From: CAXQUZ01 sp942491145
GTDB taxonomy: Bacteria > Myxococcota_A > UBA796 > UBA2385
Assembly (NCBI GenBank): GCA_942491145.1
Contig: CALOBC010000039.1
Span: forward strand, 62,001-126,000
Direction of reading: 5' to 3'
DNA: 64,000 nucleotides
Below are positions 18,701 through 28,200 of the stretch, piece after piece; position 1 is the first letter of the stretch, and the number at the start of each line of letters is the position of its first letter. A program made the position numbers and the translations under genes. Under the pieces are notes generated by a model. It saw only the letters and a list, made by a program, of their open reading frames with translations, was not told where the DNA came from and made no database searches.

Positions 18701-20041
18701 CTGGCGCCAAGCTCGAGTCCAGCCCCAGCCGCCGACGATCATCAACACAACGCTGGTGGCGAGAAACAGGCGGAACATGCCGTTCTGGCGATGTAGAGCT
18801 GCTCGCTGTTCTTGTTCCCGGAGCCGTGCGGCCTTGGCTTGTTCTTCTTGGCGAGCCCGCGCTTCGGCTTCTCTGTGTTCCCGGCTGATGCGCTGCTGCC
18901 ACACATACAGGGCCAGCCAGTCGTGTCCAAGCTCGTACAGCACGGTGTTGTCGTGCTGTTTTTGGCTTAGGATCTTGGCGTCCGTCAACATCGTCAAGAC
19001 AGACGCCACCGCCTCCGGCTGGTCGATCACCGTCGCGACGGTCTCTTCAATGACCGGCGCCCTGCGCCCTGGATGGACCACTAAGTGTTCTTCGAGCAGC
19101 CGGCGAACCGAAGGCACCAGCTCGGGTCCGAGGCTGCTGATGGTGTCGTTGAGGTAGCCCTCGAGGATGTCCTTCGGATCGACGGACTGTTGCTCGAGCG
19201 GCCCCTGTTTGTCCCAGAGGGCCCGGCAGACGATCTGGACGTAGGCTGCTTCTATCTCGGGGTCTTCATCGATTCCCGCTGCCGAGCTCTGGGCGACCAT
19301 GCTGTGGACCAGCGGCTTCACCACAGCCTCGTTCCAAGGCTTCCGGGGTGGCTTGGCGAGGCCCGAAGCTTGCACGACGGCCGCGACCGCTTCGCTTGCC
19401 CGAATGCGGGGAACTTGGAATGTGTGTTCCCGCAGCTCCGGGTACCGGCTGGTGGCGGCCATCCAGCTGCCGAGGTGGTCCTCCCGCAGGCTGACCATCA
19501 CGTGGAGCGGTCCCTGATCGGTCAGGGTGAGTCGTGCCAGAGTGTTTACAAACAGCTCAATCTGGGCGGGTTGGGCCCGGTCAAGAAGCTGCTCGGCTTG
19601 GTCGAACAGCATGTAGATGGGGCGACTGGACTGCAGAAACGCATCATCGAGCACACGACGGGGGGCGGACTCTGCGGCGGCGCCATCGATCAGGGGCTGG
19701 CCGATGTCGATGTCGAGCTGTTGCGCAAGCTCGCGCCGGATCTCGCTGATGAGGTCCGCGCCACCCCGCTGGGCAATCGGCCATGAGTCGATGACCGTCA
19801 CCCGCATCCTCCGCGCCTGCAGCTTGGGGATAATCCTGCAATGATATAGGGATGACTTGCCCGATCCTGAGGGGCCAAACACGGTCAACACCCGGCGTGC
19901 CAAGACGGTGCGAACCAGTGCCCGCGCCAGCTTCTCCCGACCGAAGTACCGCGCCTGGTCCTCGGTCCGGTAGGGCTGCGGCCCGGGAAACGGGTTCGCG
20001 GCGGGCGCAGGGATGGGGTCTGATGCTGTCGAGTCGGGCAT
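15719..20041 (-). CDS. nSTAND NTPase with central membrane helix and C-terminal WD40 propeller
   Basis: A 1440-residue sensor-type protein. The N-terminus has the nSTAND1 signature NPFPGPQPY...YFGRE, Walker A GPSGSGKSS (56-64) and Walker B YMLFDQAE (143-150). A winged-helix-like region follows, then an acidic/basic coiled coil (about 385-420), one transmembrane helix (about 422-441), and a long C-terminal half with WD40-like blades such as GSADNTARVWTW and TAGSDRSVQIWEL. STAND proteins stay inactive until the repeat domain senses a trigger, then oligomerise through the NTPase. The topology here would place NTPase and WD40 on opposite membrane sides, or make the helix re-entrant. ATG at 20041 lies 30 bp from the divergent CHAT gene, so the two probably share a control region. 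Confidence 0.85.
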   Translation of the reverse strand: MPDSTASDPIPAPAANPFPGPQPYRTEDQARYFGREKLARALVRTVLARRVLTVFGPSGSGKSSLYHCRIIPKLQARRMRVTVIDSWPIAQRGGADLISEIRRELAQQLDIDIGQPLIDGAAAESAPRRVLDDAFLQSSRPIYMLFDQAEQLLDRAQPAQIELFVNTLARLTLTDQGPLHVMVSLREDHLGSWMAATSRYPELREHTFQVPRIRASEAVAAVVQASGLAKPPRKPWNEAVVKPLVHSMVAQSSAAGIDEDPEIEAAYVQIVCRALWDKQGPLEQQSVDPKDILEGYLNDTISSLGPELVPSVRRLLEEHLVVHPGRRAPVIEETVATVIDQPEAVASVLTMLTDAKILSQKQHDNTVLYELGHDWLALYVWQQRISREHREAEARARQEEQAKAARLREQEQRAALHRQNGMFRLFLATSVVLMIVGGWGWTRAWRQLVVNRAAVQLAALTPNQYPRDLQSLSGTAGKLLQPARYLEQALLLGADRRELLKQAGGQYATFRMISRPLPTANNQAVASSKNGYRSLVLSPSGESAFASSASADTGKDKGTMQWTPDPPTESSGLCIWPPAAPEDSLWQELLLVDGSRRFGANLQPRWLAMQSDGQTLSWFAPADPSRDCEQQVGPPQQTHSWTPASPEQPSIGKPLALALVGQSQHLEVAIASVDGTVWRCALEDDHCTADKLGDTVRALSVATIATGGHSWAIERNEFPKPSGTTHLNKHRPAEFRPDATVPKSLWLVTDAPATPDFPTGRIDLCAGLLASDCPRDRMPQATALALDQDMLAVGLSNGCVFMRDRANPSKRPTQLAAPGIVCLAGIPVDELVIRPDGQGIVAGFEHGQVMTATPCTHQDDPTHPVWCTTLVGQHTRRIEGLALSKEGAEVWSSSTDGVLSRWHLSGETSAPAPWKLGAVSGLGLDVRIKLWRAKDVDDGQRHLMVAEDALWLVNRSASGADGGLALLESGMADATRWLNYEESGRMAELSGEVRNYCRQDPLPYWACVLDGAVVVLNDTPGVGDDAPFARVAAAYKDGLAVWEIDEAGRSLGVIDRLEGPLAINNTVPPPPPGVPGAPATDPAEPQTDDRSPLFEDAAAGSVVTAAPERKRFASQPTSVEWHEDGNLLLTAWSDGAVKVYDLESGKLTELAVPAVSASSGASLQARAVAWAPPNPDSTAPAFAVAFNDGRVCGWWSSSKDDSVSRWDSPICPSRNADGRIVRGLHNHRVNSIHFGKAWSKNGVSGAKPTQSPKLLPLLVTGSADNTARVWTWSRVQWQDADPASETGRGLYSRALVEESARVRDAQLYRLEHQTVLVTAGSDRSVQIWELQPDLPPSLVGELQIGMTDGRGGSRWPVMSAYLSASTLDDGLLLVAADQAGALAQVRWGADPDELAEQIDKWLADLMKPPPPREQSEYSGLLEFGPVKSTLGSAQFIGGTK

Positions 20042-20071
20042 GGCGCGCAGTCTACTGGTCGGTGGCCGCGA

Positions 20072-22162
20072 ATGATAGGGTTCCGCCCATCGTGGGGGGG
20101 GCCGTTGGCGACAGAGCAAACCAGATGGATCAGCCTGCTGCTGACGGCGGACTCCGACGACGGGTTGAGCGCAGGGATACCTGCGAGCAGCAGTGGTGAG
20201 ACAGTTGGCCTGCAGCGGATTCCCGGGCTCACCCTCACGGAGCTCACCCGCCTGAACGACGCAACTCGACGCGAGGCCTACGCGGACCGTGCGTTGCCCG
20301 CGGAGCTGCGCCAAGCATGGCGGGACGTCTACACACGGGTGTTTCAAGGGGAGCGTGGCACGCTCGCCGACAGGCTGCGCGGAGATGGCGACGTCCCGTT
20401 GTTGGTTCGGCTCGCGGCCAGCGACGAGCGTGGCGACCCCCGCCTGCGCAGCATTGCGTGGGAAGCGATGCGCGGGCCACGGGAGTTTTCACCCTCGGTG
20501 GCACTGTCCGATGACATCCGCATCGTGCGGGCTCCCTCTTCTTCCCGTCGCACTGTGGTGCGTGAAGTGGATGGTGGCGTGCGGGTTCTCGGCATTGCGC
20601 CCCCAGGCATGGAGTACTTGCTGGATGCGCTGAAGGGAGAGCTGGAGCCGCTGTTGGAGGTGGGTGCGGTGCGCTGGTTGTCGCCGCTGGTGGGTGATCA
20701 AGTGACGCTGGAAGCGCTGCGCAAGGCCCTGGGCCGCTCCGAGACTCCACATGTGGTGCACTTCATCGGCCATGGGCGCACCGCGGCGGGTGCTCCGGAG
20801 CTTCTGTTCGGCCGTGACCCCGATGGGTGGGCGGGCGTGGACCTCATTCTTCAGGAACTCAACGTCCGCTCCGTGCGCGAGACGCTGCGCTTGATCTACC
20901 TGCAGTGCTGTGAGGGCGCCCAACCGGGCAGCCTGGCCAGCGGGGCCGAGCTGCTCAGCACAGACGCGGCGGCGGCGGTCGTGGCCCACCTGTGGCAGGT
21001 GCCCGTTGGGCTCGCCACCCAGCTCGCCTGCGCATTCTACGAGCGCCTGTTCACCGACCACAATGTGCGCGGGGACGTTGCTGGCAGCTTGAACCTGGCC
21101 CGTCGCCATGTGTGTGCGAGTGGCTCTGCGGCGTCGCTGAGCCCCGTGCTGTATCTGCGTGGCGACAACAGCCGGCTGCTGCACTTCTTCGACGTGCCCC
21201 AGCCCCTGGAGTCGCCCTCGTCCATGGTGCTGCCGGTGGCGGGGACCACCGAGCTCAACGCCGAACAGCGGCTGGCATGGGACCGACTCGTCGAGCTGAA
21301 CGGCGGTGGTTGGACCGTGTTTCTCGGGGAGTTGACAGACCCGAGCAAGCGCCGACAAGGACACGATGAAGTGCGCATCGGCGCTCGGGACGAATTCCAG
21401 CTGGAGGCGGATGGCCCGCCCCCTTGGCTGCTTCAGCGAGCGGTGTTTCGTGAAGATCCGGAGTTTGTCGCCCAGTGGTGGGAGGTGCAGATTCGCAGGG
21501 TCTCCGTCTCGCCCGAGCCCGAGGGGTCCATCGTTGCACGCTTGGCCGCGGTGGGTCAGCCTGGTGTTTATGTCTCATTGCTGTGGCTGCCGACCCTCGA
21601 GAATGCCCTGGCCACTCGGCGGCCCGATGCCGACATCGTGGTGGTGATCTTTCAGCCGGGGCTTCGGGGACAGATGGACTACCTGTCTTTGCTGCACCGT
21701 CCCCCGGGAGACACTCGGTGGAGACGGGTCAAGGGGACTCTATCGGAGAAGATCGAGTTTATCGATGATCTTGAGCTGGATGAGACCTTCGTGTTGGTGC
21801 GACTCTTCGGCGGACTGGCATCCAATGGCATCAATGTGTCCCCCGTGCTCACCGAAGACGACGTCCTGGCGCAGACCCGCAGTCTGCAGCACCTGCCGGT
21901 GAGCATTCTCGAGCGAGTGCGGCAGACTCCGATCGCTGTGTTCGGGCTGTCGGTCTTGAGCTGGACGAGCAGGGAAGTGTTGCGTTCATTGGTCGCGGGG
22001 CCGGTTCAGGAAGGCTTTGTTGTGCTCCCTGAGGATGCGGACCCCGACGAAGAGCGGGCATGGCGGAGCTCTCGGGGGCCGGCAAATGCGGGCGGCCTGG
22101 ACCTCTTCCACTATGCCGACTTCGACGCGATGCTCTCGACCACTGGGGCCGGAAGGCAGTAA
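20072..22162 (+). CDS. CHAT-domain caspase-like protease with SIR2-tail-like C-terminus
   Basis: A 696-residue protein. The N-terminal half is a CHAT domain: VVHFIGHGRT (His234), then LIYLQCCEGAQ (Cys280, with Cys279 beside it), then the family's TDAAAAVVAHLWQV and ACAFYERLF helix. CHAT proteases act as death-fold proteases, for example with gasdermins or in CRISPR-guided Craspase. The C-terminal 300 residues lack a clear name, but the end (IAVFGLSVLSWTSREVLRSL...DLFHYADFDAML) looks like the closing segment of SIR2-like or other effector modules often joined to CHAT. The start may be ATG 20072 or TTG 20105. It faces the nSTAND gene head to head and ends in a hairpin. Confidence 0.82.
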   Translation: MIGFRPSWGGPLATEQTRWISLLLTADSDDGLSAGIPASSSGETVGLQRIPGLTLTELTRLNDATRREAYADRALPAELRQAWRDVYTRVFQGERGTLADRLRGDGDVPLLVRLAASDERGDPRLRSIAWEAMRGPREFSPSVALSDDIRIVRAPSSSRRTVVREVDGGVRVLGIAPPGMEYLLDALKGELEPLLEVGAVRWLSPLVGDQVTLEALRKALGRSETPHVVHFIGHGRTAAGAPELLFGRDPDGWAGVDLILQELNVRSVRETLRLIYLQCCEGAQPGSLASGAELLSTDAAAAVVAHLWQVPVGLATQLACAFYERLFTDHNVRGDVAGSLNLARRHVCASGSAASLSPVLYLRGDNSRLLHFFDVPQPLESPSSMVLPVAGTTELNAEQRLAWDRLVELNGGGWTVFLGELTDPSKRRQGHDEVRIGARDEFQLEADGPPPWLLQRAVFREDPEFVAQWWEVQIRRVSVSPEPEGSIVARLAAVGQPGVYVSLLWLPTLENALATRRPDADIVVVIFQPGLRGQMDYLSLLHRPPGDTRWRRVKGTLSEKIEFIDDLELDETFVLVRLFGGLASNGINVSPVLTEDDVLAQTRSLQHLPVSILERVRQTPIAVFGLSVLSWTSREVLRSLVAGPVQEGFVVLPEDADPDEERAWRSSRGPANAGGLDLFHYADFDAMLSTTGAGRQ

Positions 22163-22194
22163 ACACTTGGAGCGCCCTCGGCTCTCAAGTGTTT
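22161..22194. terminator. Bidirectional terminator between two convergent CHAT genes
   Basis: Perfect 9-bp arms AAACACTTG / CAAGTGTTT enclose an inner GAGC...GCTC stem. The left arm overlaps the TAA of the CHAT gene. The A/T-rich base of the stem gives a short T-run on both strands, and the convergent setting fits a shared terminator. Confidence 0.6.
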
Positions 22195-22251
22195 GTGGGC
22201 AACGGGAGTGTGAGCTGGCGGCGAGCGGCAGCCTCCTGCCTCGCTCGGCCC

Positions 22252-25200
22252 TCAGAGCTTGTGCGCAACCCGCGACCAGGTCTTGGCGGCGGCCCTGGAG
22301 ATCGCCCTGTCGGAGACGGGCGCATCCGGACCGACAGGGAGCGGGCCCGTCCTCGGCGCAAACGCGAGGGGTTCGTCGCCAGTGGCCTGTTCGGCTTGCT
22401 GGAGGCTGGCGAGCCGCTCGGCGAGGCGGGTGAGGAGCACCACGGTGCGGCCGGTTTGTTCAACGGCGCGTCGGTCGGCCGCAAACCGCTGCTTCAGCAT
22501 GGTGTAGCGCGCGGAGATGTCAGCGAGCTTGTCCTGTGCGTCGGGCGTTTGGTCTCGCTGACGGATCACCTCGATGAATGCGAGGTCTACTTCTGCCACC
22601 TGACTCCAGTAGTAGACGGTGCGTCGGCCGGCGCGGGAGAGCAGCTCAGTGCGCTGCTGTTGGTAGCCCTCTTCTGACATTCCGTAGTCTGGTGCATTGG
22701 GCCTGGGCGGGACGACAACTGCGAGTCCCAAGTCCATCGTCGCGGCCAGCAGGCCCTCCGCGCCGGGCGCTTGGACCGTGCTGCGGTAGTAGCTCCGCGC
22801 CATGTGGCTGAGCTTTCGGCAGAGCTTGTGTCGGGGCATCCAGTAGGCGGCTGCCAGACATGCGTCGCCAATCAGTCGGGCTCGTCGATGGGTGGGCAGC
22901 ACGTTCTTGACTTGACGAACCGCCTCGCGGGCAAAGACCGGCGTCCAGACTTCCGCTTGAAGGCCTGCCACACGAGGGCGCCAGCGTTGTGGCGTGGTCA
23001 CGCCGAGCGCGGTGCAGGCAGGAGGCTGCTCGAAGAGCTGGACAAGCGACACAAAGGGGTGGGTCTGGTTGTCATGCAGAAAGGAGTCCGGGGCCGGCCG
23101 GTAGGTTTGGCCCTTTGGTTCGTGATCGTCCCTGGTCGACGCGGTGCCCTCCGTGTTGCCGTCGGCGCGCTCCCTGAGCAGGCCGGCGAGCCATGCGGAC
23201 TCCGTGGTGCCGCTGCTTGCGGCGCGCCACAACAGGTCATTCCACAGCTCGAGAATGAGCTCGGGGGCTTCGAAGCTGGCATCCCGTTGGCTGCTTGCGG
23301 CGTGTTGCAACCAGATCAGGGCGCGCACGGTGGCATCGCCGGTGCGGACGCTGGACCACGCCCTCCCCATGTTGAGAGCCAAGCCGGGCGCGCTCGCCCA
23401 GCCCGGCTCGATGGCCGCTTCCAAGCGCTCAAGCTCGGCGGCCAGTGCGTCGGAGTCGGTCTCCAGGTCGACCATTGCTCTTGCGGCGAGGCCGAGGACC
23501 ACGGCGGGCGCGGTGACGGGGATCCGCCCGGTCAGGCTGTGGGACTTGCCCGCTTCGGTGCCGGGCAGCTGGTAGCCCGCGTCACCGTAGACTTGGTACG
23601 CACCGAAAGTGTCGACCTCTGGGTGGTTGCGCCAAGTGGCCTGTCGGGCGGCCAACGCGGCGTCTCCCAGTGGCTCTCCCCTCAGCAGGTGGTGCCAGAA
23701 GGCCAGCCCAAATGTGGACGCAGCTTGGTCGTCGACTTCCCAGCCCGTCACCACCACTGCGCGGACCCCGGAGCTGATGAGTGCGGTCGCGATGTCGGGC
23801 GCAAAGGCGGGGCCGTGTCCAGACACACCATCCCCAGAAGCAAGCCTCCCGCTGTGGCAAGTGTTGAGAAACACCACTTGTGGCAGCGGGTCGAGCTGGG
23901 CGAGGTCATGTGCGGTGAGCACCCGCAGCGGCTGGCCATCGGGGCCCCGCCCACCCGGCAGCGCCAGCGCGGAAATGGGCGCGTCGTGGAGGGGATGGTT
24001 CACCAGCACGCCGTGTGCAGCGATGTGCAGAGCGCGGCCCATCGGTGGCGTGAGCTGCGCCCGAACCTCGTTGGCTGTGGTCTCGTGGCCCACGACAGAG
24101 ACGACGCCCCAGCCTTCTTCATCGAACAACGCAGCGACCGCACGGGCTTCACTGCGGGCGCCTGGCAGCGGAGCGTCGCCTTCCACGTCCGCAATGACCA
24201 GGAGCTGGCGCAGCACCGCTTCTCGCATCGTCGCCCGATACCTTGGAACACTGAGCTGTCGCGTCAAGACGAACCGGGTTGCCGGCGGACGGGACTCGCC
24301 GTCCTGCATCAGCTCCCAGGGGATGTCGGCGGCTTGGCGGTCCAGGACGAGCTGCAAGGGCAGGCTGACGCGCATGCGTGCGCGCATGCTCTGGGGCACG
24401 AGGTCGTGCAGCAGCAGATGTCCCAGCGACCGGCTCGCGAGGGTCGCGGGCGAGGAGTGGATGCGGGCGCTGTCGACAAGCTCCTGGACCATGTGCCAGT
24501 CGACCAAGTGATGCTCTCGCTCCGCGCGTGCCCTGCCGGAAGCCAGCTCGAATTCGAGGTGCTCGCTGCCTGGGCTCTTTCGGATGCGCAGGGTGTGGGG
24601 ACGTGCCGTCGAGAGCCGGGGGACGGCGCGGTTGGTCAGTCCGCCGTCTGCTGTCGAGATGTGGCGCTGGATGCTGATGCGGCTGGTTCCCCGTCGCGAG
24701 CCGAAGGTGGCTTCCCCGACGAACTCGAGCGCCGCCCGCGCTTGCAGGGCGCGGTCCTCATAGCGCTCCAGCACCTCGATCTCGTCGAGCCCGTAGTGTT
24801 CGGTCTGGCAGAGGTTCTCGTTGCAGACGACGGCCGCATTGAGGGTCTGGACCACAGCATCGCGCAGCTCGATGGCGCCCCGGCCGAGGGCCAGCACGCA
24901 GCTGACTCCGCGGGGACCGTCCACCTCGAAGACCGCGAGCTGCTCGAAGGCGCGCTGGAGTGACGTGCCCAGCGTCTCCGGTGACAGCTCACCCGGACCG
25001 CCGAGTCCCACGAGCATCACACTGGGTTCGTCTCGGCCCCCGCTGGGCAGCCACAGCGACGCCCCCAGAGCGACCGGGTAGGCCCCGCCCGCCAGCAGCG
25101 ACGTGAGTCGGCCGCCAAGGACGGCATCGAGCGCGCGCTCGGGCCCGCTCAGCGGATCTCCTGCCAAGTGGCCCACGACAACAGGCCAGCGCGCGTGGCG

Positions 25201-28200
25201 AACGTCGCCATGGGTGACCCGTACGGCGAGCTCGCGCACCGAGGGTTGGTGCAACCCCGCCGCAGCTGGACTGTCCGGCCGCTTGCCCGCGAGCAGCGCG
25301 GCCAGCTCCGCGGGAGTTGGGAGCAAGAGCGTGTCGGTGGTCTCCCAGGGCGCAGGGCTCGGCTCGGTCTGTCCCCGCGAGCCGCGACTCCATCCAACCC
25401 TGCTGAGCCGGGAGGTTGGCTTGCCCTCCATGAGATCCACAACTCCGTCGAAGTCACGCTTGCGGGTCAACACCAGATCGTGGGCCTCCTTGATGTAGGC
25501 GTCCGGCACCCGTCCTGCGCTCCAGTGGGGGACAGTGCCGTCGCCAGCGTCGTTGGCCGAAATGAAGCCCTCTTCGTCCACCCGAACTGGGGTGTTGTCA
25601 TCCCAACCTGCCACGTAGATGCACGCCGTGGGGTGGGTGACCACGCGGGTGTCCTCATCGTCGGGAGTGTCCGTCAGATGAGAGCTTTCGTAGCTGTCTA
25701 ACGCCTGAACAGCGGTCCATGCGGCGGCGAGCGCAGCGGGCGCCGGTCTGGCGTCGACAAGGGTGCCGTCTTCGGCAAAGTAGCGCACTGTCCGCCCGCC
25801 GAGGAAGGTGTCCCACCAACCCGGAGTGAACCAGTCGGGAGGTGCGCCTTCGGCGAATCGCCCGGGTGTGTCACCCTCGGACCATGCGTCCGTGGGCAGC
25901 CCCCGAGGCAGCATCTCCAGCACCCCAGGCATCCCGCACAGGACGGAACGAAGGTCAACAACTCCGTTGACGCGCCGCTTCTCGGCGAAGCGATTCAGGC
26001 CGTGGAGCACGCTGTGGTCCCCGGTCGCCAACATGGCGAGCAGCTTGGGCGCGCCGAGGTTGGGTGTTGCCACTTGCACGACGCGACCGCCCCGCTGCCG
26101 AACCTGGTGCCAGAGCCCTGGTTGCTTGCCCAGCGCGGCGCGAATGACCAGCCCGCCCATGGAGTGCCCAACCAGGTGCACCGGTTTGTCGCGTGTCTCA
26201 TCGTGGTCGAGCACCGCGCGAAGCCGGTTCGCCAGCTGGGGGCCCAGGTCGTCTGTGATCGAGCGACGCCAGTCGTAGGGCCACGCGACCACCCGGTAGC
26301 CGCGCTTGCCCAGGTGTTCGGCGAAGCGACCGTAGAAGCCGGCGACCAGTCCAGTGGGGTGCAGCTCGCTGGGATTGTCGACCTGGCCAGGCAAGGCAAG
26401 CCGAGCAGCCCCGCCGCGCCAGAGCTCGCCCAGGTCGACCCAGAGGTTGTTTTCGTCCCAGGCGTCCACTCGGCCCTCGGCCAAGTGCGATCCCATGATC
26501 CCGGGGACCATCAGCACGACCCCGAGCGTGTCCTGGCGGGACGATGGAATCACCGGGGGCACTGCCCGCTGAATTGAGTTGGTCAGCAGCATGCCAACAT
26601 AGCCGCGCGACTCTCCCGACTCGAACTGCTCGAAGTGACGCGCTGCGGACTCGGGGCTCACCAGGGCTGCCATCACCGCCGCGCGTGTGCGCTCGTGAGC
26701 AAGATAGGTGCCGTGGTTGCACTTGCCGCTGGTGTCTCGAAGCTGGAGGTGTTGTCCCGGGCCACGGCGCCATCCCCCAAACATGGCGTCAGTGTCCACA
26801 AACCCATCGTTCGGGCGCCTGCCAAAGACCCCGGTCGACAGCATCACCATCATGTTGTGTCGGAAGTAGACCCCCAGTGCCCCCTTGATCCGGAGATGGG
26901 ACTCGGCGGCCACAACGTACAGCGTGCCCTCCGCCGCTTGGCTGCGGGGGCCCTGGTCTTGGTTCAGCCAGTACACAAGGGCGGACTCGGGCGACAGCGC
27001 AGCCAACCCTGGGGCAGCTCTGGGGCGTCGCACTGTCTTGAGTGCGATGCCGGCCAAGTACCGGACCACACGCAGCACTGGCAGGCCCACTGCTCCCACC
27101 GGAGTGGCTGCGACCAAGGAGGTGAGCCCCCCCAGCAGGGCGTTAAAGAAGCGATCGAACCGCGAAGTGACGAGAGAGGTGCCCCGAACCGGTGCCGCAC
27201 ATCGGATGAAGCGCACCACCTCGAGCTTGCTTCGCAGCGCACCCACGGTCTGCGCAGCCTCGCGCTCTTCCCGGCCCCAGCCGCCTCGCTTGAGCAGCTG
27301 CTTGAGCAGCCCCACGTCGGCGGTGCCGCAGAGAATCTCGCCGATCTGTCCGCCCCCAGAGTGGGACAGCAACGTGACCTTGGGGCGCGCTGCCCCGCCA
27401 ATCAGGCCGCACGCTTGGAGCTGCTCCAGCAACGCTGCGGCGTTGGCCACCGGAGAGTGGCTCCACGCCCGGTGCTGGAATGCGAAGACTCGGTCTCCGA
27501 AGCGGTTGCGAAGTGTGGCCAGGTTGCTGCCGGCCAACAACTCTTCAAACTCCTGCTCGGTGGGCTTGAGTGTCCCGTGGATCAGGATGAGCAGCTCCCC
27601 GTCTCGTTCCGTGGCTTGGGCGTTGGTGTGGGTCTCCACCGGTTCGAGGTGCCCGCCGTGGGGCGAGTCCACGACCCGACACAGCCGCCCCGCCATGGGC
27701 TCCGCCCACCGTGCCTGGATGGTTCGTTCGAGGCTGTCGGGCGGGAGCGCCCGCCCGCCCTCCCGCGTGCTCGCCTGACGCCGAGCGGCCAGGATGTCCT
27801 CCAGCAGAACCAAGACGTGCCTTGCGAGCTCGTCGGTTATGACCGACACTCGGTCCTCGGCAAGGGCTGCGAGCCGGGTCTTGAGCCAGCGGCGGGCGGT
27901 TGCACCCAGCGTCTCTTCGATTGCGTCGAGCAGCCCCTCAAACGACAAGCGCTCGATGAACACGCTCTTGATGGCCGCCGCCACGAAGCCCCGTGAGCTG
28001 GCCGGTGCGGCTCGGGTCTCAAGGCCTTTGCCGTGTACCCGCTGGAAGTCGGCGGCGGTCATCCACTCACATGCCCCGTCGTCCCACTCCAGCCGCACGA
28101 GGTCGTCGGTCTTGACCTCCACCCGCTCGGTGGTGTCCGCACGGGATGCCGGTCGCACAAGTGCGTTGAAGACGACCTCGCCCCCCCATTGCTGCTCGGG

